This document shows positions 15,595-26,300 of a DNA stretch of 30,293 nt, piece by piece. This stretch comes from JACMLD01 sp040007355 (GTDB lineage Bacteria > Bacteroidota > Bacteroidia > Chitinophagales > Chitinophagaceae), in assembly GCA_040007355.1 (NCBI GenBank), contig JBDTVE010000266.1, positions 1 to 30,293 on the forward strand, given 5' to 3'. A program made the translations under genes and the position numbers. The notes beneath the pieces are model-generated. The model saw nothing but the letters and a program-made list of their open reading frames with translations. It searched no databases and was not told the origin of the DNA. How positions within the stretch are numbered: position 1 is the stretch's first letter; each line of letters opens with the position of its first letter.

Positions 15595-18500
15595 ATGAAA
15601 AAAATAAGATTTGCGAGAAGGCCGGTGGCAGCTTTTATGCTGCTCTTGTTTACCTGTAATATGGCCCTGCCTTTTGTTGGTTATGCGTTAACCAGCGGAC
15701 CCGTACAACCGGAAATGAAAGGTTTTGAACCGGCCGGCACAACTGACCTGGTAGACCCATTCACCGGCGATTTTACCTATAACATCCCATTAATGGATGT
15801 GGGTGGCTACCCGGTTAATATTGCGTATCATAGCGGCAGTGGTATGGACGATGAAGCCAGTTGGGTTGGCTTTGGATGGAGCCTTAGCCCCGGTGTGATA
15901 GACCGGCAGATGCGCGGGCTGCCAGATGATTTTAACGGCAACGGGCCCAATGGCGATAAGATCACAAAAGCATTTCACCTTCGAAATGATATTACCGGCG
16001 GGGTGGATTTTAGTTTCTCCCCGGAGGTCTTTGGTTTCAATCTTGGACAGGTGTTAAAGGCGGGCGTACAGGCCGGTGTTTTCTATAACAATAAACGGGG
16101 TTTGGGCATTCAGGTTGGTTTAAACGCCAATGCGCCTTTGTTATCAAACGGAAGGGCCAGTGCCGGAACCAATACAGCAGGTCTTTCAGCAGGTGCCAGC
16201 CTTAGCTTTAATTCACAGAACGGTGCATCTTTTAACCCCAGTATTAATTTTGCCATTACCGCTAAAAATTTATCCGCTACTGAAGCAAATACCTCCGGCC
16301 TGAATCTCGGTGGGTCATTTCAATCCAGGGCTGGACTGCAGGCCATAACCCTGGGGGCGTCATTCCAGAATGAAAAAATGTACAAGGAGACTCAGGGCGT
16401 CCGTGCTTTTCAATCGTTCAGTACAGAACTGGCTTCTTCGTATGTCTCCTATGCCGCGCAATCCTTTTTGCCTGAAACCCAGGCCGACTATTTTAATGAA
16501 TCCTTTGCTGTGTCCCCTCAGTTTGGGCCACAGGCCTGGGGCTTTTTTGCAGGTTTGCAGTTAACCGGTCACTATTCCATGCAGAAAGTAGCCAATCCGT
16601 TTTCCACCTACAATGCATACGGTTTTTTGCATTGCAGTGAGGGCAAAAACGACCATCGCGCTTTAATGGATTTTAACCGTGAAAAGGATGTCCCGTATTA
16701 TGATGGGGTACCCAATCTTCCCATACCGGTAGCAACGCCGGATCTTTTTATGGTTCACGCACAGGATGGTTCTGCCCAGTACCGTGCCTATCTTGGTGGA
16801 ACAGGTATTTTTTCTGATCATGATGCCAGCAATACAGCCCTGAGTGCTTCATTGGGGGTTGAAGTGGGAGCAGGCGCCGGCTTTAAAATTGGCGCCGATC
16901 TGCAGGCCAGTCTGAGCAAAACCATTACCACCAAATGGAAGACGGGTAACAGGCTTTTGTTTGAGGATGACAATAGTTATGATGCTGTTGGCAATTTTAC
17001 CGGTGCCGGGGAAGTCGCTGGCGCCGACTATGAACCCGTCTATTTTAAAAGAACGGGAGAGCCGCTGCCGGACCAGGGAGGGCTCTATGATAAAACAATG
17101 GAAGATATGCCGGTAAGGGTAAAAACCCAGGGCAATCTTTCTGGACCAGTTGCAAAAAATAGCCTGGCAGCCAATGACCATCCGGACCTGGCGATTACCC
17201 AAAAAATAGCCCGGGATAAACGGGCCGCGCGAAACAACAGTTTTGGTTATCTGACAAACGACCAGGTAAAGACAGCGGGATTAAACAAAAAGATTACAGA
17301 CTATTATTTGGCAGCCGGAGGCTATAAACCTTTCCTGAATGCCTGCGCGGCAAACACAGCAGAGGTAAAGCAATCGTATAAAAAGGGGCATCATATAGGC
17401 GAAATAACCATTACGGACGACAATGGCGGTAGGAAGGTGTATGGCATCCCGGCCTATAATACCTGGCAGGAAGAGGTGAGTTTTAGTATCGGGCAAAACG
17501 CCCGCGCGGAAGATAAATACAAGGGCCTCGTGGACTATTCAGCTGTCGATGCTTCGGTCAATAACAACAATGGCCTGGATCATTTTTATAGCAAAGAAAT
17601 AATCCCGGCATATGCCCACTCGTTTTTGTTGTCCGGTATTTTATCAGCAGATTATACAGATGTTACGGGCGATGGCATCACAGACGACGATTTGGGAACG
17701 GCCATCCGGTTCAATTACTGGCGCAAGACAGATGGGTTTCAATGGCGAACGCCTTATGCCGCGGGCAAGGCTAACTACAATGAAGGCCTGTTAAGCGATA
17801 AAATGGATGACCGGGGCAATTACTCCTATGGCAGAAAAGAGTTGTGGTATTTGCATTCCATTGAATCAAAAACCATGGTGGCGGTTTTTGAAACGGGCAA
17901 CCGGGAAGATGCGCTGGGTGCAGACGCTGCTGGGTACACCGATACGGCAATGGCTAACAGGCAACAATACCTGAAATCCATTCGCCTCTATGCAAAAGCA
18001 GACTGGAACAAGAGTTCCAATACCGCGGTGCCGCTTAAAACGGTGCATTTTGTGTATGATTATTCGCTGTTTGCAGACGGCAGCAGCCCGCTGAAAGGTG
18101 TACCCAATAATACCCTTGCAGGGGCAGCCGGAAACGAACACATTGAAACAAACCAGGGCGGTAAGCTTACATTAAAGACCATCTATTTTACTTACCAGGG
18201 CAATACAAAGGGAGTCTTGCAGCCCTATCGGTTCCAGTATGATTTTAACAGGGGGTATGAATGGAAGCAATATGACCGCTGGGGAAATTATAAAAATGCG
18301 ACGGATGATAACCCACCGGGCGTAGTCAACGACTACTATTCCTATAGCGGGCAGAACAAACTAAAGGCGGATGCCAATGCAGCGCTTTGGCAATTGACAA
18401 AAATCAACACCCCCGCCGGCGGCATGATTGAGGTTTCCTATGAGTCAGATGACTATTTCTATGTGCAGGACAGGAAAGCCATGCAAATGTATCCCTTGGC

Positions 18501-21500
18501 CGGGGTTGGGGGTGTCATAAACAGTAACAGCAATTATTATGAAGACGATAAAATATTTGTCAGACTTCCGGAAGCCCTGCCTTCAGATGCAGCCCTGAGA
18601 GCCAGGTATTTTGACGCGGGAAACGGCAATGCCAGTCAATACCTTTTCTTTAAAGCCCTGGTAAAACTTAAGACTGGTATTAACAGCGATGAATATGTGT
18701 CGGGTTATGTGGAAATAGAAAATGTCCACACCGATGTTAAACTGGTTGCCGGGCGTCCTGATATCGCCGAAATAAAAGTTAAGAAAATTAAAGGAGAAGG
18801 CGTTACCAAAGAATATCATCCAATAGCCAAAGCAGCCTGGCAGTTTATGCGCCTGAACACACCCGGCATAGTGTACCCCGGTTACAACGTCCGTGAGGAT
18901 CTTGGCCCGGTTCAATTTGTAAAAGCATTGGTGGGAGCTATAACATCCATATCAGAATTGTTGGCGCCCTTTGATACCAGGGCAGAAATTAACAGGCTGG
19001 CGCCATCAATAGACCTGGCTAAGTCTTGGGTTCGCTTAGCTGCGTCCACCAATAGCACAAAAAAAATCGGCGGGCAGGACTACTATGCCAAACTGGGCGG
19101 TGGTTCAAGAGTAAAGGAAATAAGCATGAGCGATGAATGGAATAGCCTGTCGCAGTCGGATGCAAAAACCGCAACCTATGGAATGGTGTTCGATTATACA
19201 ACCCGCATGCAACTGGCCGACGGCGAAGAAGTTTGCGCATCAAGCGGGGTGGCCAGCTATGAACCCATGATTGGAAATGAAGAAAACCCCTTTCACCAAC
19301 CCACAAAATACCAGCAGAAAATAAAGCTTGGACCAGACAATGCTTTCTTTATTGATGAACCGCTTTGTGAGTCGTGGTTTCCTGCAGCGGGCGTGGGTTA
19401 TAGCAAAGTAACCGTGCGTAACCGCGGCGCGGATGGTCGTGCAGACACTGATGGTTACAACCTTCATGAATTTTATACCCAAAAAGATTTTCCAACCATC
19501 GTTCATCATACATCCATTGATGTACAGCCGTTTGGCGGTGGCAGTATCCTTCAATTGTTGAAGATTAAAAAAAATAACAGCCGGGTGGCTTCCCAGGGTT
19601 TTGCTATAGAATTGAATGATATGCATGGTAAGGCAAAATCCGAAAGCGTAATGGACCAGGCCGGCAATGAATTATCAGCCGTGTATTATTATTACAAAAC
19701 AGATAACGATGCTGGGCCGCAAAAGAAACTAAATAACGAAACCACCGTGCTGAACAATGACGGCAGTGTCAGCAATGCCGTTATAGGACGCGATATCGAA
19801 ATTTATACGGATATGCGCAGCCAGACCAGTTTTACTGCAGGCATCAATGTAATGATGAATGTGGATGCTATTTACCTGCTTTTTGCCATTGTACCCGTAC
19901 CGGTTGTATTGCCGTTACCCAATGCGGAATATACCGGTTTCAGGTCTGCTGCTACCATAAAAGTCGTTCAGCAATATGGTATTCCGGATAAGGTTATAAA
20001 AAGAGAAAATGGGTCCCAGCTTACAACCGAGAACCTGGCCTGGGACGCAGGTACGGGACGGGTACTGTTAACCCGTACACAAAATGAATTTGATGATCCC
20101 GTGTATCGCCTCAGCTATCCCGCGCACTGGATGTATGAAAAAGGCATGGGTCAGGCGTATAAAAACCTGGGACTGGAGATCCTGCATTTCACGGCCAGCG
20201 TTGGTGATATAATTCCTTCACTAGCCACCGGTTTGCTGGTTCCGGGTGACGAATTGCTGATCGAAGACAGTACTGGCAACAACAGGAAATACTGGGTCAA
20301 CAATGCCGGCACCCGGGTGTCTCCAAGATTGGTACTCATTGATAGCGATGGCCAACCTGTTACCATACAGGGAAATGCAACCATTGTCCGTTCTGGTCGC
20401 CGGAATATGCTGGATCTATCCGCCGGTCATTTGCTTTCCCTGGTGAATCCCATAAGGAATGGAAGGTTGGAAACAGGCGTTTTTACAAAAGTGCTGGATG
20501 CAACTGGAAATATGTATGATGAGGAGTGGGCCATCGGGGCAGCCAATACAACGAAAACGATCCTGCAGTGCCCAGCTGGTTACAAAACGGATTTTTTCGG
20601 CCGTTGTTATAAAGACACCGTAATAGTGGGCGACCCTTCCTATTCGGTAAACACAACTATTGTACGGCAAAAGAACCGTTTGTATTCAACCTGCGGCAGT
20701 TTTCTGACAAACCTTTCAGGCGCTTATCTAACGGCCGGGGCCGCAGACCCCGCAGGCACCGGCAAGGTTTTATTAAAGACGCCGGGTATCTGGCAAAATG
20801 GTACTATACCTTGCGGCACCGGAACAACAGGTGATTTAGATGGGCCTTTAAACCGTTCGGGGATATGGTTGTCGGAGAGAAGAAATAATAATTATTATAA
20901 CCAGTGGGTGGGTATCAAAACCCGCGTGTTTATCAGTCGGTTTGATGTTAGCAATATCTCGGCGGATGGCCGGACCGGTCTTATTTTTCTTGGTTTTGGT
21001 TCGCAGCACAGTATCGAAATAAGGATAGACAATATTATTGTTGCGGCCCGCAACAGGAATGCGGACAATTCCAATGTCAGCCCATTCCGCAGCTGGCGGA
21101 TAAAACCGGTGCGGATAAGCCTTGATCAGCAGCATGAAATTTTTATAAAAGTAAAAAATGAAGTTGCGAATAGTGAAGCCGCCGTAGGGGTGGAGCTGTA
21201 TAACAATACCTACAATGAATTGAAAGCATCTAGCTGCGTGTATGAGCGTTGCCTGCCCTGTAATTTTTGCAGTGCGTGCCGTACGGCAGACGCCGCAATC
21301 AATCAAACCTGTAACGGCAACACATACGCCAATGCTATCTGGAGTACAAAATGCCTTGTTGGACAAAGATTCAATTTTCACACAACGGCAGGCGGTACCG
21401 CGATAACAGATTTTGACCCCATTTGCCCGGGAACTTTGTTTACGGACGAGCGTTGTCAGCTCAGGTGCAGGTCAACAAAGCGCGTATATGCAACCCGGAT

Positions 21501-22671
21501 TGCCAGAACCTATTGCGATCTCCCAATTGGGCAGGTTGTTAACCCTTATGTTGCCGGTCTTCGCGGTAATTGGCGCTTGCAACGCTCTTTTGCATACCAT
21601 ACAGACAGGGATAGTAAACCTCCCTATATCAGGCCGGGAGACCCTGATATACCGGAAAAAACAGATATCCGTGTGTCCGGCACCTACTCCACGTTCTCGG
21701 CGTTTTGGCAATATGAAGGCATTAACTGGCTGGCCGCCTGGAACCAGCCGGTAAAAGATCCAGCCTGGATAAAGGTCAGCGAAGCAACTTGCTTTAACCA
21801 GAAAGGAGAAGAAATAGAAAATACGGATGCGCTTAACCGTTACAGCGCTGTACAGTTTGGCTACCTGCAATCGGCCGTTACGGCGGTTGCCGCAAATGCC
21901 CGGTGTACCGATATTGGTTATGATGGCTTTGAAGACTACGACTTTAACTACAGCAGTTGTAGTAACCCCGACAGTTGCAACCTGGATGGGCATTTCAGTA
22001 TCCGCGGATTATGCCATCGTTATCCATCCGGCATCAGCCCCGATACCAGCTATGCCCATACCGGCAGGAACGCATTAAAAGTAACTGCTGCCGTGCAAGA
22101 CGCCAGTATAACAAGCCCGGTAAACCCTGTCACCGGTACGGCCCTATATACATTTACCGGCAATACAATGATGCTTACAGACAATGGCATATTAAAGGGG
22201 TTCAGACCACAGGCGGGTAAAAAATACCTGGTAAGCGCCTGGATAAAAGACGATGGCAACAATGTACAGCTTGATCCCGCAACAGGAAGTTCGGGAACTG
22301 CGGTGGAAGTTATCACGGGCGGACAAACTTTCAGTACCCTGAAGGCAGGCCCGCGGATAGAAGGATGGCGGAAAGTTGAAACTATTTTCCTGATTCCCGT
22401 AACCGCGGCGGATATTAAAATACGATTCCGGCCGGGGGCGGCCGCGGTGGCCTGGTTTGATGATATACGGGTGCAACCGGTGGATGCACAGATAAAAACA
22501 TACGCTTATGACAATCGCAGCATGCGTGTTTTGGCGGAGCTAGATGAAAACAACTTTGCCAGCTTCTATGAATATGACGATGAAGGGGTGCTGATACGCG
22601 TAAAAAAAGAAACGGAAAGAGGGATTATGACAATTAAGGAAAGCCGGTCAACATATAGGATAAAAAAATAA
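15595..22671 (+). CDS. Giant secreted RHS/SpvB-like shell protein
   Basis: A 2358-aa exported protein; ATG 15595 opens the signal peptide (FMLLLFTCNMALPFVGYA). The mature N-terminus shows the SpvB/RHS shell-type start: GDFTYNIPLMDVGGYPVNIA (58-77), YHSGSG (78-83), and SWVGFGWSLSPGVIDRQMRG (89-108). Residues about 130-330 are glycine- and serine-rich strands. A calcium-binding-like loop DVTGDGITDDD lies at 689-699. Around 1880-1965 is a Cys-rich segment (CVYERCLPCNFCSACR and more). Residues about 2150-2290 form a carbohydrate-binding-like sandwich (AHTGRNALKV ... WFDDIRVQP). It ends with a single YD-type unit (YAYDNRSMRVLAELDENNFA, FYEYDDEGVLIRV). No toxin domain follows this last unit, and no long YD array or RHS core is present, so it is not a complete polymorphic toxin by itself. 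Gaps are 10 nt before and 4 nt after. Confidence 0.85.
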   Translation: MKKIRFARRPVAAFMLLLFTCNMALPFVGYALTSGPVQPEMKGFEPAGTTDLVDPFTGDFTYNIPLMDVGGYPVNIAYHSGSGMDDEASWVGFGWSLSPGVIDRQMRGLPDDFNGNGPNGDKITKAFHLRNDITGGVDFSFSPEVFGFNLGQVLKAGVQAGVFYNNKRGLGIQVGLNANAPLLSNGRASAGTNTAGLSAGASLSFNSQNGASFNPSINFAITAKNLSATEANTSGLNLGGSFQSRAGLQAITLGASFQNEKMYKETQGVRAFQSFSTELASSYVSYAAQSFLPETQADYFNESFAVSPQFGPQAWGFFAGLQLTGHYSMQKVANPFSTYNAYGFLHCSEGKNDHRALMDFNREKDVPYYDGVPNLPIPVATPDLFMVHAQDGSAQYRAYLGGTGIFSDHDASNTALSASLGVEVGAGAGFKIGADLQASLSKTITTKWKTGNRLLFEDDNSYDAVGNFTGAGEVAGADYEPVYFKRTGEPLPDQGGLYDKTMEDMPVRVKTQGNLSGPVAKNSLAANDHPDLAITQKIARDKRAARNNSFGYLTNDQVKTAGLNKKITDYYLAAGGYKPFLNACAANTAEVKQSYKKGHHIGEITITDDNGGRKVYGIPAYNTWQEEVSFSIGQNARAEDKYKGLVDYSAVDASVNNNNGLDHFYSKEIIPAYAHSFLLSGILSADYTDVTGDGITDDDLGTAIRFNYWRKTDGFQWRTPYAAGKANYNEGLLSDKMDDRGNYSYGRKELWYLHSIESKTMVAVFETGNREDALGADAAGYTDTAMANRQQYLKSIRLYAKADWNKSSNTAVPLKTVHFVYDYSLFADGSSPLKGVPNNTLAGAAGNEHIETNQGGKLTLKTIYFTYQGNTKGVLQPYRFQYDFNRGYEWKQYDRWGNYKNATDDNPPGVVNDYYSYSGQNKLKADANAALWQLTKINTPAGGMIEVSYESDDYFYVQDRKAMQMYPLAGVGGVINSNSNYYEDDKIFVRLPEALPSDAALRARYFDAGNGNASQYLFFKALVKLKTGINSDEYVSGYVEIENVHTDVKLVAGRPDIAEIKVKKIKGEGVTKEYHPIAKAAWQFMRLNTPGIVYPGYNVREDLGPVQFVKALVGAITSISELLAPFDTRAEINRLAPSIDLAKSWVRLAASTNSTKKIGGQDYYAKLGGGSRVKEISMSDEWNSLSQSDAKTATYGMVFDYTTRMQLADGEEVCASSGVASYEPMIGNEENPFHQPTKYQQKIKLGPDNAFFIDEPLCESWFPAAGVGYSKVTVRNRGADGRADTDGYNLHEFYTQKDFPTIVHHTSIDVQPFGGGSILQLLKIKKNNSRVASQGFAIELNDMHGKAKSESVMDQAGNELSAVYYYYKTDNDAGPQKKLNNETTVLNNDGSVSNAVIGRDIEIYTDMRSQTSFTAGINVMMNVDAIYLLFAIVPVPVVLPLPNAEYTGFRSAATIKVVQQYGIPDKVIKRENGSQLTTENLAWDAGTGRVLLTRTQNEFDDPVYRLSYPAHWMYEKGMGQAYKNLGLEILHFTASVGDIIPSLATGLLVPGDELLIEDSTGNNRKYWVNNAGTRVSPRLVLIDSDGQPVTIQGNATIVRSGRRNMLDLSAGHLLSLVNPIRNGRLETGVFTKVLDATGNMYDEEWAIGAANTTKTILQCPAGYKTDFFGRCYKDTVIVGDPSYSVNTTIVRQKNRLYSTCGSFLTNLSGAYLTAGAADPAGTGKVLLKTPGIWQNGTIPCGTGTTGDLDGPLNRSGIWLSERRNNNYYNQWVGIKTRVFISRFDVSNISADGRTGLIFLGFGSQHSIEIRIDNIIVAARNRNADNSNVSPFRSWRIKPVRISLDQQHEIFIKVKNEVANSEAAVGVELYNNTYNELKASSCVYERCLPCNFCSACRTADAAINQTCNGNTYANAIWSTKCLVGQRFNFHTTAGGTAITDFDPICPGTLFTDERCQLRCRSTKRVYATRIARTYCDLPIGQVVNPYVAGLRGNWRLQRSFAYHTDRDSKPPYIRPGDPDIPEKTDIRVSGTYSTFSAFWQYEGINWLAAWNQPVKDPAWIKVSEATCFNQKGEEIENTDALNRYSAVQFGYLQSAVTAVAANARCTDIGYDGFEDYDFNYSSCSNPDSCNLDGHFSIRGLCHRYPSGISPDTSYAHTGRNALKVTAAVQDASITSPVNPVTGTALYTFTGNTMMLTDNGILKGFRPQAGKKYLVSAWIKDDGNNVQLDPATGSSGTAVEVITGGQTFSTLKAGPRIEGWRKVETIFLIPVTAADIKIRFRPGAAAVAWFDDIRVQPVDAQIKTYAYDNRSMRVLAELDENNFASFYEYDDEGVLIRVKKETERGIMTIKESRSTYRIKK

Positions 22672-22675
22672 CAGT

Positions 22676-23386
22676 ATGAAGCCTTTGATAAAACAAATGA
22701 CAGTAATATGCCTATGCCTGTGGCCAGGGATTATAGTACAGGCGCAGATTGATCCTTTTGCTGTTATGCAAAAGATATGCGCTGCGTATAAATCCGGAAC
22801 GCCTCTCAGGTTCTATGGCAGCATGAGCATGTACCTGAAAAGCAACCCTGACAATATCATTGAAAAAATGCACAGTAGCTATATGGTAGACGGCACAAAT
22901 TTTATATGCAGTATTGGGCCGCTGGAGTTGTTATCAAACGATACATATTATGTTTCGGCCGATAAAATGGCTAAGTTGATAATGATCGGCCATAAGAAGG
23001 ACCTGGCCAACGGTAAACAGATCCCCGTATTGAATGCCGATCGGTTTAAAAAATGGATAAAAGAAAAACGGGTACAAGCTGTGGTAATACCCGGCTACAC
23101 CCGTTCCGTTCTTAAATTAACAGACTCCGGAGGTGAAACGGGCTACTACTTGTATAAGATTGAGTATGATAACGGCACGGGCTACATGAAGCAGGTATTG
23201 CTGGAAACGGCCGACCCAAACGATACATCCCGGAAAACAATGGTATTGAAAATAACCTATACCACTCCTGTTGCCCGGCAAAAAGATAACAACACTTTTT
23301 CTGAACAACATTTTTTTTCCATCACTGCAAACAAGGTGCAACTGGCACCTGCCTATAGAGGATACCAGCTTATCAACCAGCTATAA
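22676..23386 (+). CDS. Small secreted protein of unknown function between the two giant genes
   Basis: A 236-aa protein with a signal peptide cleaved near VQAQ (residues 21-24). It is not recognised. The mature part begins with a helix (DPFAVMQKICAAYKSG) followed by a series of amphipathic strands (TPLRFYGSMSMYL, MHSSYMVDGTNFICS, YYLYKIEYDNGTGYMKQVLL, TMVLKITYT). This is the order expected of a LolA/LppX-like half-barrel that binds a lipid or a hydrophobic partner, but this is only a fold guess. It starts 4 nt after the upstream giant gene and ends 9 nt before the next, so it is part of the same transcript. Confidence 0.72.
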   Translation: MKPLIKQMTVICLCLWPGIIVQAQIDPFAVMQKICAAYKSGTPLRFYGSMSMYLKSNPDNIIEKMHSSYMVDGTNFICSIGPLELLSNDTYYVSADKMAKLIMIGHKKDLANGKQIPVLNADRFKKWIKEKRVQAVVIPGYTRSVLKLTDSGGETGYYLYKIEYDNGTGYMKQVLLETADPNDTSRKTMVLKITYTTPVARQKDNNTFSEQHFFSITANKVQLAPAYRGYQLINQL

Positions 23387-23395
23387 AATATTGTT

Positions 23396-26300
23396 ATGCA
23401 AGACTGTCGGCGTTGCTATCGAACGATAAAATTAAAGGCAGTGTTGTTGATCGCGACACTCACAATGTCCTGTACGGTGCTGAAATCGCAAACTGAAAAA
23501 TATATCCAGGTATTGACCGGGGATATTAAAAAAGGTGATACCTGTGTGGTGCTAGATGATAAGTTCCGGGATGCAGAAAAATGGGCTACCGTAGAAAAAC
23601 ACTTAACGGTTAATAACCTGGTAACTTTTGAGATTCGGTATGATACAAGCGCCAACTATTTTAACCGGAATTTTTCTTGTACCCTGCAAGTCGATATTGA
23701 ATATCAAAAAGCCGATGGTGAACAGCAGGTGTTAAAAAACATTTCGCTGCAGGTTAACTATGACACCCTCCCGGGCAGCACACACCAGGGTATTGCATAT
23801 TATAAATTCACCGGCGGTCATCGGGTGAAAATAACCGTCAGCAAGATAAAGAGCCAGCAATGGGACAATAAACTGCCTCCTGTTTTCCGTATCAGGAACG
23901 AGATATTTATCCAACGGGCCTATGCATTGAACTTACACGATCCCGCGTTGGCGGTACTGTCTTATTCAGGTAATGAGTCTGCCCCTTCTTCCGTCACTAC
24001 CCAGTTGGGAAGCCGTATATCCGGCACCAGGGTGGCGGATCTGCCAGGCCAGCAGGTAACAATCAGTTGGGATGGTTACAATCCCGCGTTTCCCCAATAC
24101 GATTTTGAATGGACTTTTTATGATGATAGTAGCCTGGTTGGTTCTTCGGTAAACAGGGATGATTTCTCCTTTAGCCAGCAGGCGTTGGAAGCAGTATTTA
24201 AAAACAATAGCAGTCGTATTACTATCGGACTGCCTTTTTACCAGCTGAATATCATTTACAACAAAGGCTGGGTATTTCACCGGGTGCGGGGTATTCGGTA
24301 CGATGCAACAACGGGCGATAGAACGGAAGGAGCCTGGAGTTATGCAGGGAGTTACCAGCATAACGGAAATGCCTACGGCCTATTGCGATCACAGGGTCAC
24401 GAAGAAGACCTGAACTGGCAGTATAACGTGTCCTTTTCGGAAGAGGGGAAACGCCGGGAAATAGTAGACTACTTTGATGGAAACCTGCGCAAACGTCAAT
24501 CCGTAACACTTAATAACGATTATACCGGCAGTAGGGCCTTGGTGCAGGAAAACATACCGGATGCACTGGGGCGTATGGCAGTGAATATTCTTCCGGCACC
24601 CACAGACGAAACGTCCATTCATTATTTCCGCGACTTCAATAAAAGCGCCGTTTCGGATTTGCCCTATAGTTATTCAGATTTTGAGACACCTGGCTCCTGC
24701 TTATCAGTGCCTTCTGCCATGAGTAATCATTCCGGTGCGGCAAGATATTATTCAAATTTCAACCAGCTAAAAGGCGATAACAGCAATGCCTTTTATTTTA
24801 CAAAATACATACCCGATGCCGGTGGCTATCCATTTGCGGTAACCGGTTTTACACCAGACAATACCGGTCGTATCCGTTTCCGTGCTGGGGTGGGGCCGGT
24901 ATTGCAACCAGGCAAACCACCCGCAGAAGATCATACTACCCGGTATTATTATGGTAAACCACAGCAGGAAGAATTAGACAGGTTGTTTGGCAATGAAGCG
25001 GGCGACGCTTCTCACTATCTCAAAAACATGGCGATAGACGCTAATGGCCAGGCCACAGTGTCTTATTTGAACGCTTCAGGGCAAACGGTGGCAACAGCGC
25101 TGTCGGGTCTGCGGCCGGTAAACTTGCAGCCATTGCCCAACTATCAACTGAAAAACACAGCACTTATTACTGCACTTGGCAGCAAAAACGATATGGTGCG
25201 CGATCCTGCCCATCTTTCGCTTACCTATAGCAGCACTTTTTTAGCCGCGGCCCCCGGCAGTTTTACCCTTCAATATGATTTTACACCACGCAGCCTGCAG
25301 GTATTGTACGGGGTAGAAAATGAAAAAATCTGCGCCGATTGCTATTATGATTTATTGATCAGGGTGACCGATAACTGCGGTAATCCTATACAATCAGTTA
25401 ACCAGGAAGCGATATTTACGGAGAAAACAACTTGTGAGCCCGCACCTACCCGCCAGAAGGGTACTTTACCCGTAAATATTGAGCAGCCGGGAGAATACAA
25501 TATTTCGTACCAGCTAAAACTTAGTCGAAAGGCCATTGAATATTACAGTGATCAGTTCCTGGTCCAAAATACTTCGCTGGCAAAGGAAAGCGATTTCCGG
25601 CGCAGCTACCTGCACAAAATAGATATCAGCGGTTGTTTTAATGATTGCAAAACCTGCCTGGCCGCGCTCGGCGCAGAAGCTGATTTCATGTTGCATATGA
25701 CCGGGATTTTACAGCACGACAATAATATTATTTCCAACGTTGAAGACAGCGCCTGGATAAAAAATTTGTATAAGCAATTGCTAGACGAATGCAACCTGTT
25801 ACAGCAGGGTTGCGGCCAAACAGAATCGCCCTGTGAGCTGCAAACCCTGCAGCTAAAAGAGGATCTTACACCAGGCGGACAATACATGCTGTATGATCCG
25901 ACCACAAATAAATTTATAGAACGTGATATCAATGTTTTTTTAAAAAACCGGAACGCTTTAACTACCCCGGTCACCATTAATGGCGTAAGCAAACCCTTTA
26001 ACCAGTTAAGCGAGGTGGAAATTATTGCCAATTGGCAGGACGACTGGGCAACTATGCTTTTAGCCTGGCACCCGGAAAATAAAAACAACTGTTTTATTGA
26101 CGCTTGTGCGTTGAATGCAGAAAGCGACATGTATGACAATCGTTTTCTGAATACCGATGATGCCCGTCAGGCGCACACGCAGTTTTATTGGTTTGGAGAC
26201 GACTATCGCTCTGTCATAAACAATGATCCCTGGTTTAAGCCCGGTGCCGGCGGCGCCACCAAAAAAGTAGGCTTCCTGTCGCTGTTGAATAATTACCGGA

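Noticed and set aside
23396..23495. Lipoprotein signal in the second giant (LTMSC)
   Set aside because: The residues before the Cys do not fit the lipobox (L-A/S/T/V/I-G/A/S-C) well. A type I signal peptide ending near KSQ fits better.
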